Notes under the pieces: generated by a model
The model's database searches: none
Seen by the model: the letters and a program-made list of their open reading frames with translations, nothing else
What the model was told of the DNA's origin: nothing
NCBI RefSeq assembly: GCF_036373705.1
Contig: NW_027102659.1
Coordinates: 620,001 to 684,000, forward strand
Direction: 5' to 3'
From: Amia ocellicauda
Taxonomy: Eukaryota; Chordata; Actinopteri; Amiiformes; Amiidae
DNA: 64,000 bases
Program-made: the position numbers and the translations under genes
In this document: piece after piece, positions 42,447-54,174 of the stretch
Position numbering within the stretch: position 1 is the stretch's first letter
Layout: every line of letters begins with the position of its first letter

Positions 42447-43265
42447 GTGAACTCCTCTGATGTCCCAATGAACCTGGAACTATTACAAATGATAAATGAT
42501 TTAAATAACCCCCAATTACCACCGATAGAATGTGAATTAACAGACTTACCGGTGAACCCCGACCTGTTACAGATGGTCAATGATCTAAATAACCACCTCC
42601 CACCGGTAGCGCTTATAGAGGTTCACCCCCTAGTTCACCCCGATTTGTTTGAAATGGTGGAGGCTTTGGAGGAGCTACCCCGACCAAATTCTGCCCCTAT
42701 TATAAATGATTTGAGACAATTAGAACACAGGATGGCGGCAGAAGCAGCCATCACTATAGAGGAGGGTCTTGACATTAACCGGTTGGATATCTTTGAAGGA
42801 CTTTTACAGGCTTTAAATGAGCCTCCTCAAAAAGGGGGTTTTGTAGATGTCAGCAGTGGGGGTGTTCGGAATGTGGAGGGTTCTGAGACTGATAAGGCTG
42901 TGGAGGACATGCTCTGTGAGAATGTAGGGGGTGAAGGCTTTGTTCAAAATGATGATGTGTCCAAGAGTACCAGTGATCCCGTGATTATAGATAGACCGGC
43001 CTATAACAATTTTGAAATGATTCAGCGTTTTAATTTTGCAGAACTTTTAAATTGTGACAATTATGCAGAAATATTTGTCAACATACACGAGGCCTTGCAG
43101 AAAATGCTTGAACAGGTTGCTGAAAGGGTCAGACCTCGAGATGTTGTACAGTTAGAACTCAGAGGGGATGATTTGTTTAGCAACCTATCTGTAATGCTGA
43201 GTGGAGATAATTTAGACGTCTGGCTAAAATCGAAGCGTTATTGCAAAGTAACGCAGCCATCTTAG
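42447..43265 (+). CDS. ORF with three LLxMVxxLN repeats, 272 aa (copy E)
   Basis: Repeat blocks LELLQMINDLNNPQLPP, PDLLQMVNDLNNHLPP and PDLFEMVEALEELPRP fall at about residues 10-26, 38-53 and 65-80. An acidic middle and a C-terminal helical part (NYAEIFVNIHEALQKMLEQV) follow. Conserved at 60988-61806 in copy F. Position just before the polymerase suggests a replication link. No family recognised. Confidence 0.55.
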   Translation: MNSSDVPMNLELLQMINDLNNPQLPPIECELTDLPVNPDLLQMVNDLNNHLPPVALIEVHPLVHPDLFEMVEALEELPRPNSAPIINDLRQLEHRMAAEAAITIEEGLDINRLDIFEGLLQALNEPPQKGGFVDVSSGGVRNVEGSETDKAVEDMLCENVGGEGFVQNDDVSKSTSDPVIIDRPAYNNFEMIQRFNFAELLNCDNYAEIFVNIHEALQKMLEQVAERVRPRDVVQLELRGDDLFSNLSVMLSGDNLDVWLKSKRYCKVTQPS

Positions 43266-43284
43266 CTGATGAAAGTCTGTCTCT

Positions 43285-46200
43285 GGTAATGAATGTGGTT
43301 CGTAACCCTGAGGGTGGGGCGCTTAGATGACTGTCGAAATGCTTGAAGAACGACATAATTAGGACCAAGCTCAGGCAATTAGTGGTGAGTTCCAGTGGGG
43401 ACAATAAGCTCTGTTTTGCTTACAGTTTAATAAAACTACTCACCCCCGACATGCCTGAACCCCAAGCTCTGCAAGAGGCTTTAATGCTTCATCAGAGGGC
43501 CGGCTTAAACTCTCAACAGATGGTTGCCTTTTCAGACATCACCAAGTTTGAGGAGTTGTTGTCTTTAAAAATTGTTGTGTGGTACCGTTGTGAGGTAAAG
43601 GAAGTATTTGTGAAATTTCAGACACATCCTGAAACCCATACACAGACACTGTTTCTCTTCCTAAGTGATAGTCATTACTTTGGAATAAAGAGTTTGACGG
43701 CTTTTTTGGGTTGTTCGTATGTTTGTCATTGGTGTTATAAGGCCTTCAATGATAAGCTTAAGCACCGCTGTGACGGTTACTGTAACGTCTGTTTCAATCC
43801 GCAATGTCGTAAGGGTTTGGCCCCTACCATCCGATGTAAAGATTGCTTAAGGATTTGTCTCTCAGCGTTCTGTTTTTCCGAGCATAAGGTACAGAGGGCC
43901 GCTGCTGAGAGGGGTTAAAAAATGGAGTTATTGTGATCAAACTAAATGTTGCCCGCAGTGTTGCCTCCAGTACCGTTTTCATGAGGTTAAACCACACAAA
44001 TGTCTGGAGCCGAGATGCAGGATCTGTAATGCTGATTTAACCCCGGGGTCCGAACACCAGTGCTTTATTCAGCCGGTTAAAAAGGAGCCGCCGCACAACT
44101 GGTATGTCTTTTTTGATTTTGAATGCCGGCAAGAAAACGGGGTCCACGTTGCTAATTATATACACTGTATTGACATGTTGGATCGTGAGTGGTCAGCTAG
44201 CGGTGAGAGTTGTGTCAGGGATTTCTTTACGCGGTATCGAGGTCCAAAATACCTCAATTACACATTTATTGCCCACAATGCTAAGGGTTATGATTCTTAC
44301 ATTTTGATGAAGTATCTGGTGGAAAATGGGGTGACCCCAAGAATAATAGCTCAGGGTAGCAAGATCATGTGTTTCACCGACGAAGCTTTCAACTAACGTT
44401 ACATAGACTTGTTAAATTTCCTCCCCATGAAATTGAGCGCTTTGCCTAAGGCTCTGGGTTTTGAGGCTCAGAAGAAAGGTTGGTTCTGCCATTTTTTTAA
44501 TACTAAGGACACTCAAAATTATCAAGGGTCCTACCCGCCCGCCTCTTATTATGGGGCTGATACTATGATGTCTCATGAGAGGGAGGAATTCTTTAAATGG
44601 TACAATACGGTTAAGTGAGGTGTTTTTGATTTCCGAGAAGAGATGGCCGCTTATTGTAAAAATGATGTGGTGATCCTTAAAGAAGCCTGTGTGCGTTTCT
44701 GCGCCGAGGTTATCAACACATCGGGTCTCAACCCTTTGCAAAGTGTGACCATAGCGTCTCTCTGCATGAAAATGTATCGGTCCAATTTCTTGCAGAAAAA
44801 CACTATAGCGGTCACCACTTCTGACAACTATCGTGCTAGACAAAAGAACTTTTCGACTGTCTCCATACAGTGGGTGGAATACCTGAGTGCCCGGGATAAC
44901 ATCTTCATCAGACATGCTTTAAATCAAGGGGAAGTAAAAATGGGGCCTTACTACTTAGACGGTTTTAGCGACGTGTCCGGGCGGCGTACCGCTTATGAGT
45001 TTGCCGGTTGTATTTACCATGGCTGTCCTCAGTGCTTTGACCCAAACACCTTTAACCCCGTAACACTAAAACTCTGCGGTGATATGTACTATGATTTCCA
45101 GGAACGAATTGAAACTTTAAAAAACACCTATGGTTTGAAAGTGCTGGTGATTTGGGAACACGAGTGGACGACCCTGAAGCAACAGGATGCGGGGGTACAA
45201 CGGTTTATGGAAACCTTGGACTTTCCTGAATGTCTAGAGCCCCGGGATGCGTTATTTGGGGGTTGTACCAATGCCCTCTGTTTACATTATGAGGTAAAGG
45301 AGGGTGAGAGAGTAGATTACTATGATTTCACCAGTCTGTACCCTTATGTCAACAAGACCAAAATGTACCCGGTGGGGCGTCCAACCATTGTTTATCGTGA
45401 CTTTCTCGAAATCGGACATTACTTTAGTTTGATCAAAGTCACCATGTACCCTCCTCGCGAGCTGTTCTTACCCGTGTTGCCTTACAGGTGTTCGGGAAAA
45501 TTGATGTTCCCTCTGTGTAGAACGTGTGTGGAAACTGAAAATCAAACTACCTCTTGTCTGCACAGTGATGAAGAGAGAGCGCTGACGGGTGTCTGGTGTA
45601 GCATTGAGCTTGACAAGGCGGTGGAGAAAGGTTACAGAGTCGGTAAGGTGTATGAGGTTTGGCATTTTTCTGAAAAAACTGATACTCTTTTTGCTGATTA
45701 CATTATGATCCATCTGAAAGGGAAACAGGAGGCATCGGGCTATCCCTCATGGTGTGTTGACTCCGCGGCCAAAGAGCGATACGTTCAGCAATATTTTGAA
45801 AAGGAAGGGATCCGTCTAGAGCCGGGGAACATAACTGTAAACCCCGCCAAGAGACAAATGTCCAAACTGATTTTAAACAGTCTGTGGGGTAAGTTTGGGG
45901 AAAGAAATTACCGTCTAAACACAACCTTGATTAAAACCCCTGAACTGTTCATAGAATTTATGTTTTCCAAACAACATGCAGTATCACACTTTCAATTCTT
46001 AAATGACCACGTGGCACAGGTCCAGTGGAGGGCCCCTAAAGATTTCCCCACCAAACAGGGGAATGTTAATGTTTTCATAGCGGTTTTTACCACGGCTTAC
46101 GCCCGGCTTGAACTGTACAACTTAATGGATCAGTTGCAGGAACGCACGCTCTATCATGATACTGACTCTGTAATCTTTGTCACCAGGCCAGGGGATTGGG

Positions 46201-46580
46201 TCCCTCCCCTCGGGGACTACCTTGGGGAGTTAACGAGCGAACTAGATCCTCAGGACCACATAGTGGAGTTTGTTTCAGGGGGTCCTAAGACTTACGCATA
46301 CAGAACGGCTGCGGGTAAGACCTGTATGAAAGTTAAGGGTTTCACTCTGAACCATTGTAACAACAAGCTCATTAACATCAAGTCTCTGACGACCCTGGTA
46401 GAAAGTTTTTTAACCGAGAAAGACGCGCCTCCTCGTGAGATTATTACAGCCGGAAATCAGATCTATCGCAATAAAAAGGGGTACACGTTGGAAAATAGAT
46501 CACTAAACAAACGATTCAGGGTGGTGTACAATAAAAGAGTGTTGAAGACTGATTATACCACTCTGCCTTATGGATATTAG
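43285..46580 (+). pseudogene. protein-primed DNA polymerase B region (copy E), broken
   Basis: Includes a long open 645-residue stretch at 44643-46580 with the third exonuclease block YCKNDVVIL at its start, DYYDFTSLYPYVNK (about residue 223), NSLWGKFGER (about 411) and HDTDSVIF (about 504). The Cys-rich domain lies upstream at about 43700-44100, and the exonuclease blocks FFDFE and AHNAKGYDSYIL at about 44100-44310. Broken upstream in a few places. Confidence 0.9.
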
Positions 46581-47241
46581 CGGTGGTTTTGATAACAGAC
46601 TTCAACACCCTTTCTCCTGTATTATAGCCGGTCCCTCCAATTCGGGGAAGAGCTATCTTATAAAGAACATCATAGAAGATGTGGACGCAACCGTGTCCCA
46701 AGCTCTTGACAACATAGTGTGGTGTTACTCTTGCTGGCAACCTCTCTACGATGATTTGGCTTCGGAAAAAAATAATCTGAAATTTGTGCAAGGTCTCCCC
46801 GCCTCGTTGTGTGGCGATGACTTGTTCCCGCCCGGTCAAACTAACCTAGTGATCCTTGATGACCAGATGGAGCAGGCCGGTGACAACAGTGAAGTGGAAA
46901 AAGCTTTCACAAAGTACACTCATCATAGGAATTAAAGTATTATTTATTTAGTTCAAAATCTATTTTTTCAAGGTAAAAAAAGCCGCACTATTAATTTAAA
47001 TGCCAATTATATAATTCTTTTTAAAAACCCCAGAGATAAACTACAGGTCACCGTCTTGGCTCGTCAAATGTACCCTAACCAGACCAAGTTCTTTTTGGAG
47101 GCATTTGAGGATGCCACCAAAAAACCCTACGGGTACTTGATTGCGGACTTAAAAGCACAAACCCCAGAAGACTTTCGCCTCAGAACAGGTTTGTGCCCGC
47201 CCGATTGGCCGGCAGTCTATGTGCTAAAGAAAAGGAAATAA
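46570..47241 (+). pseudogene. packaging ATPase region (copy E), broken
   Basis: P-loop AGPSNSGKSYLIKN near residue 20-33 and Walker B NLVILDDQM near 90. The ATG overlaps the polymerase stop (shared ATGGATATTAG). Broken. Confidence 0.85.
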
Positions 47242-47247
47242 ATAAGA

Positions 47248-47583
47248 ATGTCTGTTCGGATTAAAAGAAATCTGCCGCTTTTGCAAATGTTATTTGAGAG
47301 GAGCCCGCGCCATAGGAAAGCTGTGCTGGCAGGGGCCCCCTCGGATTTGATCGAGACCCTGTGTGAAATAGCTTTTAACATCTTACGCGGTAATATACCC
47401 CTAACCCCTTCTCAACATTCTAAACTCAAAAAACAAAAAGCGGTTATCAAGATCATCGCTAATAAGAAGTATTCTATTAAAAGAAAAAGAAAGAAGATTA
47501 ATCAAACCGGGGGTTTTATAGGACCGCTGTTGAGCATAGCCGTGCCTTTCCTAACCAGTCTTCTAGCTTCCAGAGTGGGTTAA
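47248..47583 (+). CDS. small basic Polinton protein with hydrophobic tail (copy E)
   Basis: 111 residues, almost identical to 12045-12380, with the same basic block and GGFIGPLLSIAVPFLTSLL tail. Open frame. Confidence 0.7.
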   Translation: MSVRIKRNLPLLQMLFERSPRHRKAVLAGAPSDLIETLCEIAFNILRGNIPLTPSQHSKLKKQKAVIKIIANKKYSIKRKRKKINQTGGFIGPLLSIAVPFLTSLLASRVG

Positions 47584-47585
47584 TA

Positions 47586-48329
47586 ATGGAATATGCTCAG
47601 AAAATGTTTTTGATCCCTCAGGAGCAGCTTGAGAAACTGAGAAAAAATGTTGTCGGGCCAGAGCCCATTAGACAAACGGCCGAAAACAACCTGGACTCTG
47701 AAATGAAAGCTATACAGGCCAGGGCCGATTTAAATCAGTATTCCAAAGCCCAGTTGTATACCAACACGTTACAGCGCTACCTCCGTCTGGTTAGACAGGG
47801 TGAAAAAGATCAAAACATTTTAACTTTAACCATGGCCTCTCAAGAAAATGGTTCTGGGGCTGATGCGGGGGGAACGGTTGATAAAGATGTTGCGGTGACC
47901 GAACCTGTTGAGAGTTCAGAGGGAGATGTTGTAACGGATGTTTTGAGAAACATGCCGGCCAGAAGCAAAAGACATGCAGAATATATCCTGCACAAAATGG
48001 TTCAGAAACCGCGGGTAACGGCTTGGAATGAACAGGGTGAATTTGTTTTTAAAGGACAACTGATCAAAGGTTCACACATGTTTGATTTGTTGAAGAGTGT
48101 CACTAGCACTAATAAGGTACCCGATAGTCGCCGACCTGTAGGCTGGAATGCTTTCCTACAGGCGATGGCCTGTCTGAACATGCCCCAATCAACAGTTCCT
48201 AACCAGGAAACGCGACAAAAAATCCGTCTGTGTAAAGAGGTGGAGCCTGATCTGACTCCGATATCTCATTACTCTGACCGTGCTGAGCGACCATCCTCAG
48301 GATCTATCCATCGTTGGGAAGCTTATTAA
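47586..48329 (+). CDS. conserved Polinton protein of unknown function, 247 aa (copy E)
   Basis: Same length as in copy B and nearly identical (one visible residue difference, TSTNK versus TNTNK). The open frame in both copies suggests little time since they diverged. Confidence 0.75.
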   Translation: MEYAQKMFLIPQEQLEKLRKNVVGPEPIRQTAENNLDSEMKAIQARADLNQYSKAQLYTNTLQRYLRLVRQGEKDQNILTLTMASQENGSGADAGGTVDKDVAVTEPVESSEGDVVTDVLRNMPARSKRHAEYILHKMVQKPRVTAWNEQGEFVFKGQLIKGSHMFDLLKSVTSTNKVPDSRRPVGWNAFLQAMACLNMPQSTVPNQETRQKIRLCKEVEPDLTPISHYSDRAERPSSGSIHRWEAY

Positions 48330-48508
48330 TCTCATGTTTTTATTTGTCTCCCCTGTAAATAATGACCCGACAAACAATTTTTTATTTTTATTTTTTATTT
48401 TTCAAATGTTGTACATTTATTTATACCATAACCCCTGCTTTGTATAAGAATTGTGTTGAATAAAAACAAAACTAATGATTCAAAGGCTGTTTTCATTATT
48501 TTTTCACC
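48330..48508. terminator. convergent 3' end zone (copy E)
   Basis: Opposed AATAAA signals as in copy B (plus-strand AATAAA at 48459-48464), next to a T-rich tract at about 48379-48405 that differs in length and composition from the pure T-run of copy B. Confidence 0.6.
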
Positions 48509-49081
48509 TTAACACGCATGACATCTTTTAAAATCCTCACAAGAACACCCCATCTGTATACACGGCTGGCTAGGGTCGTAAGTCATTGTGTTATAAGGGG
48601 GGGTCCACAGTGTCCTGACAAACTCTGCCACTTTTTTATCATTTTGGCCTAAATCCTCACTGTACAAGGCCATAATATCGGGGTATGACCTTCCTTTAGA
48701 TCTATGATATAAGAAAAACACACAGTGTTGACCACAAGTGAAGGTCTGAAGACTTTGTACTTGACGACCGCTGTAAATGGTTTCTTGACAGTTGTTGAGC
48801 AGAAAGTTATTGATCTTCCGAGGGAAAGGTCTGAAATCCGGGGGGTTTGCATAGGAATCAAAAAATTCACCACGGTGGTCCTCCCTTAGATAAATAGCCA
48901 GCCAATGTTCTCCGGGCATATTTTTAGGGTGTGTGTTGATTATGTACATTGCAGGTAAATTCTTGATCTTAAATTTAGGCAGCTGATCGCAGGCGTAGAC
49001 TCCTTGAAACAGTTTCCGTGAGCCGGCCAGGGCATTCATGATGTGGTTGAGCTCTCTGGTGTTCATTTTAATAATAATCAT
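48509..49081 (-). CDS. adenovirus-type cysteine protease (copy E)
   Basis: 190 residues with His in GEHWLAIYL (about 59), Asp in FFDSY (about 75) and Cys in TCGQHCVFF (about 116-120). Open frame throughout. Confidence 0.87.
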   Translation of the reverse strand: MIIIKMNTRELNHIMNALAGSRKLFQGVYACDQLPKFKIKNLPAMYIINTHPKNMPGEHWLAIYLREDHRGEFFDSYANPPDFRPFPRKINNFLLNNCQETIYSGRQVQSLQTFTCGQHCVFFLYHRSKGRSYPDIMALYSEDLGQNDKKVAEFVRTLWTPPYNTMTYDPSQPCIQMGCSCEDFKRCHAC

Positions 49082-50375
49082 ACATAACGTTTCTCCTCTG
49101 ATTCACCTCAATAATGTTGTCAAACACTGCATACACGACCATATTTACAGTGCGTGGTAGAGGCTGCTTGAAACGCATCTCCAAACGCATATTGCCCGTC
49201 TTCATCAGTGAAAAATGTTGTCCACACTCTTCGTCAGGGGTCAGGTTGAAACCGTACAGGGTGTAACCGCTGCAGTATTCCCGGCGATCGATCAGCAGAG
49301 TTTGATCCTTGAGATGGCGACCCGTAGCTAGTACTAGACTGTCATATTCACGAACCGCATTGCCGTTTTCAAAGTCAGGTTGAAAAGGTCTGGATGGAAC
49401 CTGCACACCATCGACGTACAACGCTATAAATTCCGCGTTATAATGTTTAAAGTTAAAGGGGTTCTTGTTGTAAACCCTGGTAAATGCATCATTATCTTCG
49501 AGACCTATAATAACCTGTTTTGGGAGCTGTCCTAGAAACAGATTTTCCTGGTTCATCACCCGTGTCCCTGCGGGGATACTGTGGACTTTCATATAGACTC
49601 TTTCGATCGGGTACTTGGCGTTTGCCGTCATTAACGCCTGCGCGTGTCCTAGTTTAACCGCCGGGGAGACGGACACTTTTTTCACAAACAGCGAGGCCGA
49701 TAATATGGTCAGTTTATATTTTTCAGTATCAGGGGTCATCAGACAAAAAGCACTTTTACTACGGATCATTTTAATTTTAATGTCTACCCCGTTGAGCATG
49801 AGTTTTTCTTGGAAAAATATGTCTGCATGGATATGCCCCATTAGCTCAAAGGTCCTCCCTTCTGTTGAAGAGGCCGTTCTTTTTTGCAAACCCTTATTGA
49901 GTCCCTCTGGATCCTTGTCGTCCATAGCTTCCGGGATGTCTTTGAAGAAAAGGCCGGGGCTGAACTGTTTGCTTAGGGTCTCCTCACTATAATTAAGTAT
50001 ACACTCCATCATGGCTCTATAGGGGTAAGTATTGCTGCTTTGACTAATGAGCCGATCTCCCAGGGTCACATTCACCTGTGTAAACATGGTGGCCACCGGG
50101 TAATTGATGACCCCATCGTTGGTCGTCTTCTCGATTGCATCGCCATCCTCATCAGTCACTTTACAGTTCATTAAAATAAATGTGTTATTCAAATCAATAT
50201 AATCCTCGCCATTGCCAGCTATAAAAAACTCCAGAGGGGCCGTGTCTGAAATTGCAGAAAGAGGGGGAATCTCTACATATATGCTCTTATCTATACTCGT
50301 TTGAGTGTATGGAACTGTAAACAGATCCAGTTCTGATTTGACGCATTCTTCCGATAGACTGTGGACAAAAGACAT
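49068..50375 (-). CDS. major capsid protein, 435 aa (copy E)
   Basis: The only copy here whose capsid frame is open from start to stop. Begins MSFVHSLSEECVKSELDLF and ends VMYDYY. All family blocks are in order: IYVEIPPLSAISD (about 31), FIAGNGEDYIDLN (about 51), SSNTYPYRAMME (about 117), GHIHADIFFQEKLMLNGVDI (about 174) and FIALYVDGVQVPSRPFQP (about 318). The Polinton double jelly-roll assignment is literature knowledge. Its 3' end overlaps the protease start. Confidence 0.9.
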   Translation of the reverse strand: MSFVHSLSEECVKSELDLFTVPYTQTSIDKSIYVEIPPLSAISDTAPLEFFIAGNGEDYIDLNNTFILMNCKVTDEDGDAIEKTTNDGVINYPVATMFTQVNVTLGDRLISQSSNTYPYRAMMECILNYSEETLSKQFSPGLFFKDIPEAMDDKDPEGLNKGLQKRTASSTEGRTFELMGHIHADIFFQEKLMLNGVDIKIKMIRSKSAFCLMTPDTEKYKLTILSASLFVKKVSVSPAVKLGHAQALMTANAKYPIERVYMKVHSIPAGTRVMNQENLFLGQLPKQVIIGLEDNDAFTRVYNKNPFNFKHYNAEFIALYVDGVQVPSRPFQPDFENGNAVREYDSLVLATGRHLKDQTLLIDRREYCSGYTLYGFNLTPDEECGQHFSLMKTGNMRLEMRFKQPLPRTVNMVVYAVFDNIIEVNQRRNVMYDYY

Positions 50376-50377
50376 GT

Positions 50378-50863
50378 TTAAAAGATGTATCCTGAGGCTC
50401 TATTTTTCTTTCTTTGAGACTTTCTTTTTGCAGGTTTTTTCTTGTGCTGCTTCCTTCTCCGAGTGTTTCCACGATATGTTGGAGAATGAGAGATTCTTCG
50501 TTTTTTGTTAGCCACGGATCTTTGTCGCCCCCTGGTGGACACATGCTGTTTCTTCTTTTACCCCCCCTCCTCGCCATTACCATGAGACCCGAACCCTCCT
50601 GATGCTCATGGCTAGCTGCCCGGTTCATAACATTGGTGAACACGTCACTAACAATATTTTTAGCCGCTGATTTCAAGTGGGGTCTGGCTATAGCAAAGCC
50701 TCTCTTAAGCAGGGGTATGGCCATTCTAAAGAGACCACGAAAGAGTCCTCCTAGACTGGCGCCATACATTGTGGGGGCTCCTACAATACCGGGCAAGCCG
50801 TTCCATCTTGCATCTTGTAATAATCCACATAGGCGCTAGGATCTACATAACCCCTCGAGGTAG
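50378..50863 (-). pseudogene. basic core / membrane-active-like protein region (copy E)
   Basis: Amphipathic SLGGLFRGLFRMAIPLLKRG block and basic tail as in copies C and D. Broken. Confidence 0.6.
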
Positions 50864-50868
50864 CCATT

Positions 50869-51601
50869 TTAATAATGTACACACTGTTTCAGGGGTCGAA
50901 AATGTAGTTTGACATTAACTTTACCGATGCGGAAGGGTACGTTGATATTCTGATCCAATTTTACTTCGATCGTGATGTTGTCAAAGTGGGTCTTTGAGAC
51001 TGGTACGTAGTGTGGTTTGTCATAAGTAATTGTGACCATGTCATTGCTTTTACCTTTAATAAGTACATTTCTCAAAAGGGGGACATAACTATCCCCGACC
51101 CTCTGGTGGGTTATGATATCCGTATACACATAAAGAGTGTAAAAGCCGCCCCACCACTTCTGAGAACCTGCTCTCTGTGTCAGAATAGAACCCAAATATA
51201 CGCCCCAGTTGGCCGCTGGTTTGAATGCTAATACCTGGTTTTGACACCTTGTACACTCTGTTTTTAATAGGGTTGTAATATAGCTTGATGTTGGGGGTGC
51301 CTTCTGAGAACTGTTTATGCATCTCATCTAATATTTTATCCACATTGTCATAATAACCTCCTTGTATCGTGAATGTCCATTGACTCTTTTTAACATCATC
51401 AAAAATGGCGAAGGTGGCATCCTTATCTTGTAAAACAGCCCAAGTGTAAGGATACTGTATTTCCGCCAACCCCACTTCCCACGACACCCTTAGATCTATA
51501 GATTTTCCAAATTGTACCGTGTAACTGGATATTTCATTTTTAGGATATATATCGAGAGAGGCATTACTGGGTAGAGTCACGTAGAAGCCTCCTGATTCCA
51601 T
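50869..51601 (-). pseudogene. minor capsid (penton-like) protein region (copy E), broken
   Basis: MESGGFYVTLPSNASLDIYP at the start and FTIQGGYYDNVDKILDEMHK in the middle. Broken. Confidence 0.8.
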
Positions 51602-51647
51602 CTTGAGAATCGAAAGTAATGCCCCCAACACACCCGCGGGCATGTTG

Positions 51648-52757
51648 TTATAAGGATTGAATATCGCAAACCTGTTGTTCCGGGACCCAACTATTGAACT
51701 TTTCAGGCCATCCAAGCCATTTCATCAACACATATTTTTTCCGGTTCTGGGTTTTTTCAGCTAATATCTTTTCAACTCTGTATACACTGTCTTTACCCAC
51801 AATAATTTTTTGTAACTCGGCTTCGTAAAACGTTCCTTCTATATCCTCCCTGTCATAGTCTTTTAACCGGTACACGGGGGGGTCTCTAGCCAACTGTTCG
51901 GTAACTGTAAAATATTCGTCAGAAAATGTTTGTTCATAACCTTTGGCAAAAGTACTCCTTAGCTTTGAAACGCGAACCACATCACCGATGTTGAACTAAT
52001 AAGTAGTTTTTCCCTTCTTAATAAATGGTCCGTATAATTTTTTATAGACCTTAAAAGAATTACTTTGATCAACATCTATAGGCTTCATTTTAATACTGGT
52101 GTGATACCCTTGGTTGTAAGCATCGATAAAATCCTGAACTTTATCAAAATACTTGAACGTGTTGACCGCTGTAAAATATCTCCACATTTTGGTCTTTATG
52201 GTGCGGTTAAACCTCTCCACTACCGATGCCCTAAGCTCATTACCAGTGGTGAAATGATGTATTTTGTGTCTCTTCAGTAGAATCTGAAATTCCCTGTTGA
52301 GAAACTCTTTTCCTTTATCAGTCTGCAGTTTTTTAGGACATCGACCCTGGGACAATATATCCTCAAAGGCCCTTGTCACCGCCCGACCTGTTTTATTATG
52401 TAGAATGCGAGCCCAGGCATATTTTGATAACACATCGATACACATCAACATCAATTTGTGACCATTGTTATGTTTTGATAAATTTGACATATCGACTAGA
52501 TCCATTTGCCATTGTGAATCTATGTCAGTTGCATATATGCGGTTTCTTTTAAAGTTAATCCTGAGAGGTTTATGTAAGGTATAGGCGTCTTGTTCCCGTA
52601 ACCATTCTGAAACAACCACATCATTAACCTTCACTCCGGCCTCAGCGAGTCCTCTTTGAAAACCCTTCTTACCCGCCAAACCCCCAATCTTGGCTGGGTT
52701 GTAGTATAGTTCCTGCATTTGGGGAGCTTGCCGAGTCATTCTGTCAAATAACCACAC
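51648..52757 (-). pseudogene. chromodomain integrase region (copy E), broken
   Basis: Catalytic core (QMDLVDM, LQTDKGKEF, VVERFNRTI) and C-terminal chromodomain both recognisable. Broken. Confidence 0.87.
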
Positions 52758-52911
52758 AGACCCACACTATGCGCAAAGTTTTTATACAAGGTTTTTTATT
52801 CAACTTCAGGAGAGCAGATACCCCTTTTTAGACATTTGAGAAAAGTATAACATACACAACAATTTTTTCTACGGTCCAGACAAAAAGAAATCAGATGATT
52901 GGTTACTTGAT

Positions 52912-53311
52912 CTATATCAACAAATATACCTGTTTCTTTATCTTGTAGGCACACACCTCAGTTACATATGTAAATAAAACAACAATATGACCTATTTTAA
53001 AAGTAAACAGAGGTGTATTAAACATGCTCAGTAAAAGGTCATACAGATGTTGATGAAATGGCCTAATATCATTCTTGGCCCCCTTGAGCCCTTCATCCCA
53101 GTGTTCGTACCCCCCGGTCTTTGTTACAGCAGCCATTCACTTTTCCAGGTTTGAAAGTTGATCCTCATCGATGGTTAAATCTGTAGAGAAAAGGCTCGCG
53201 TTGGCTACTTTTCTGTCAAGCACATGGTGTAATAGCGCTCTCAGGTTAGCTGCAGAGTGTTGATGACAGAACCAGTTGCAGAAGCAGTCCAGAACATTCC
53301 CCATGTTCAAA
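52912..53311 (-). pseudogene. right-arm accessory ORF 2 region (copy E)
   Basis: Corresponds to the Cys/His-rich ORF of copies A and D. Broken. Function unknown. Confidence 0.5.
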
Positions 53312-53316
53312 GTCCC

Positions 53317-54174
53317 TTAGTTCAGGTCAGAGTCTGAATCAGTGGCGTAGATGTCGAATTCTTCGTCGCTGCCCCCAGCTTTAACTTCTTTACGGAAGAA
53401 ATAAGCTTTTAGCTTGCCAGCGGTTTTTCTACTCGGCTCATCCAGGTCATTGAGCAGCTGCCCAAGTTTCTCTATTATAAACGGCTCCTTTTTCAGCTCC
53501 AGCAAAATCTCATCTATGATTTTCTGGACTTGTCCCACAGTGACATGTATGTGGGAGTAAGAGAGCGCCTTGATTAGTGCCGGTTTCAGCCACGGTTTGT
53601 TCAGTCTTCTGTAAAACACATTGAAATAGAACAGGAAATAGTAACGGTCTGGTTCAAACAAACAACTGTGTCTCAACTGACTGGGGTGATTCACTTCACA
53701 CCCCCGACAGACTTCTTTCAGAGCTCGGTCGATGAGAGCACTCAGAATATACACCAGGGTGCTTTTAACCACTCTGCTTACTTGGTCACATACCCCGGGC
53801 ATAAATCCTGCGTCTTCATCACGCCCCCGGGACAGTCCGATGCTCATTGGGTCGCCTGGTGGTTTGTGGGGTGTTTCTCCATCCATTGGACTGACCCCCT
53901 CCTGAGACGCACAGACGGTAGACAGTTCGGCAAAATCGAGGCCCTCCATGAGCTCCAGAGGCTGGGGATCCCCGAGACTCATTTGGACATCCATCGCACC
54001 GCATGTTGTTTCGTCCTGAGGGACCGGGGTCTGAGGTCTTGGAGAGTAACCACAGTCAAAGGGTTCCAGAGTGTATACAAAATCTGGGGAATAGAACCAG
54101 GGGTGATCCCGGGTTTGAAGAGGCCTGTAGAGCCTGTCGACGTCCGCAGCTTTCGGGTAAGACATTCTCTTTAA
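53317..54174 (-). CDS. right-arm accessory ORF 1, Cys/His cluster protein (copy E)
   Basis: Open frame with the family start MSYPKAADVDRLYRPL at 54174; an upstream in-frame Met extends it to 54201 (294 aa). Contains C-R-G-C-x3-N-H-P-S-Q-x3-H-x-C in the middle and an acidic C-terminus (EEFDIYATDSDSD). Best-preserved copy of this unknown protein. Confidence 0.6.
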   Translation of the reverse strand, partial: LKRMSYPKAADVDRLYRPLQTRDHPWFYSPDFVYTLEPFDCGYSPRPQTPVPQDETTCGAMDVQMSLGDPQPLELMEGLDFAELSTVCASQEGVSPMDGETPHKPPGDPMSIGLSRGRDEDAGFMPGVCDQVSRVVKSTLVYILSALIDRALKEVCRGCEVNHPSQLRHSCLFEPDRYYFLFYFNVFYRRLNKPWLKPALIKALSYSHIHVTVGQVQKIIDEILLELKKEPFIIEKLGQLLNDLDEPSRKTAGKLKAYFFRKEVKAGGSDEEFDIYATDSDSDLN

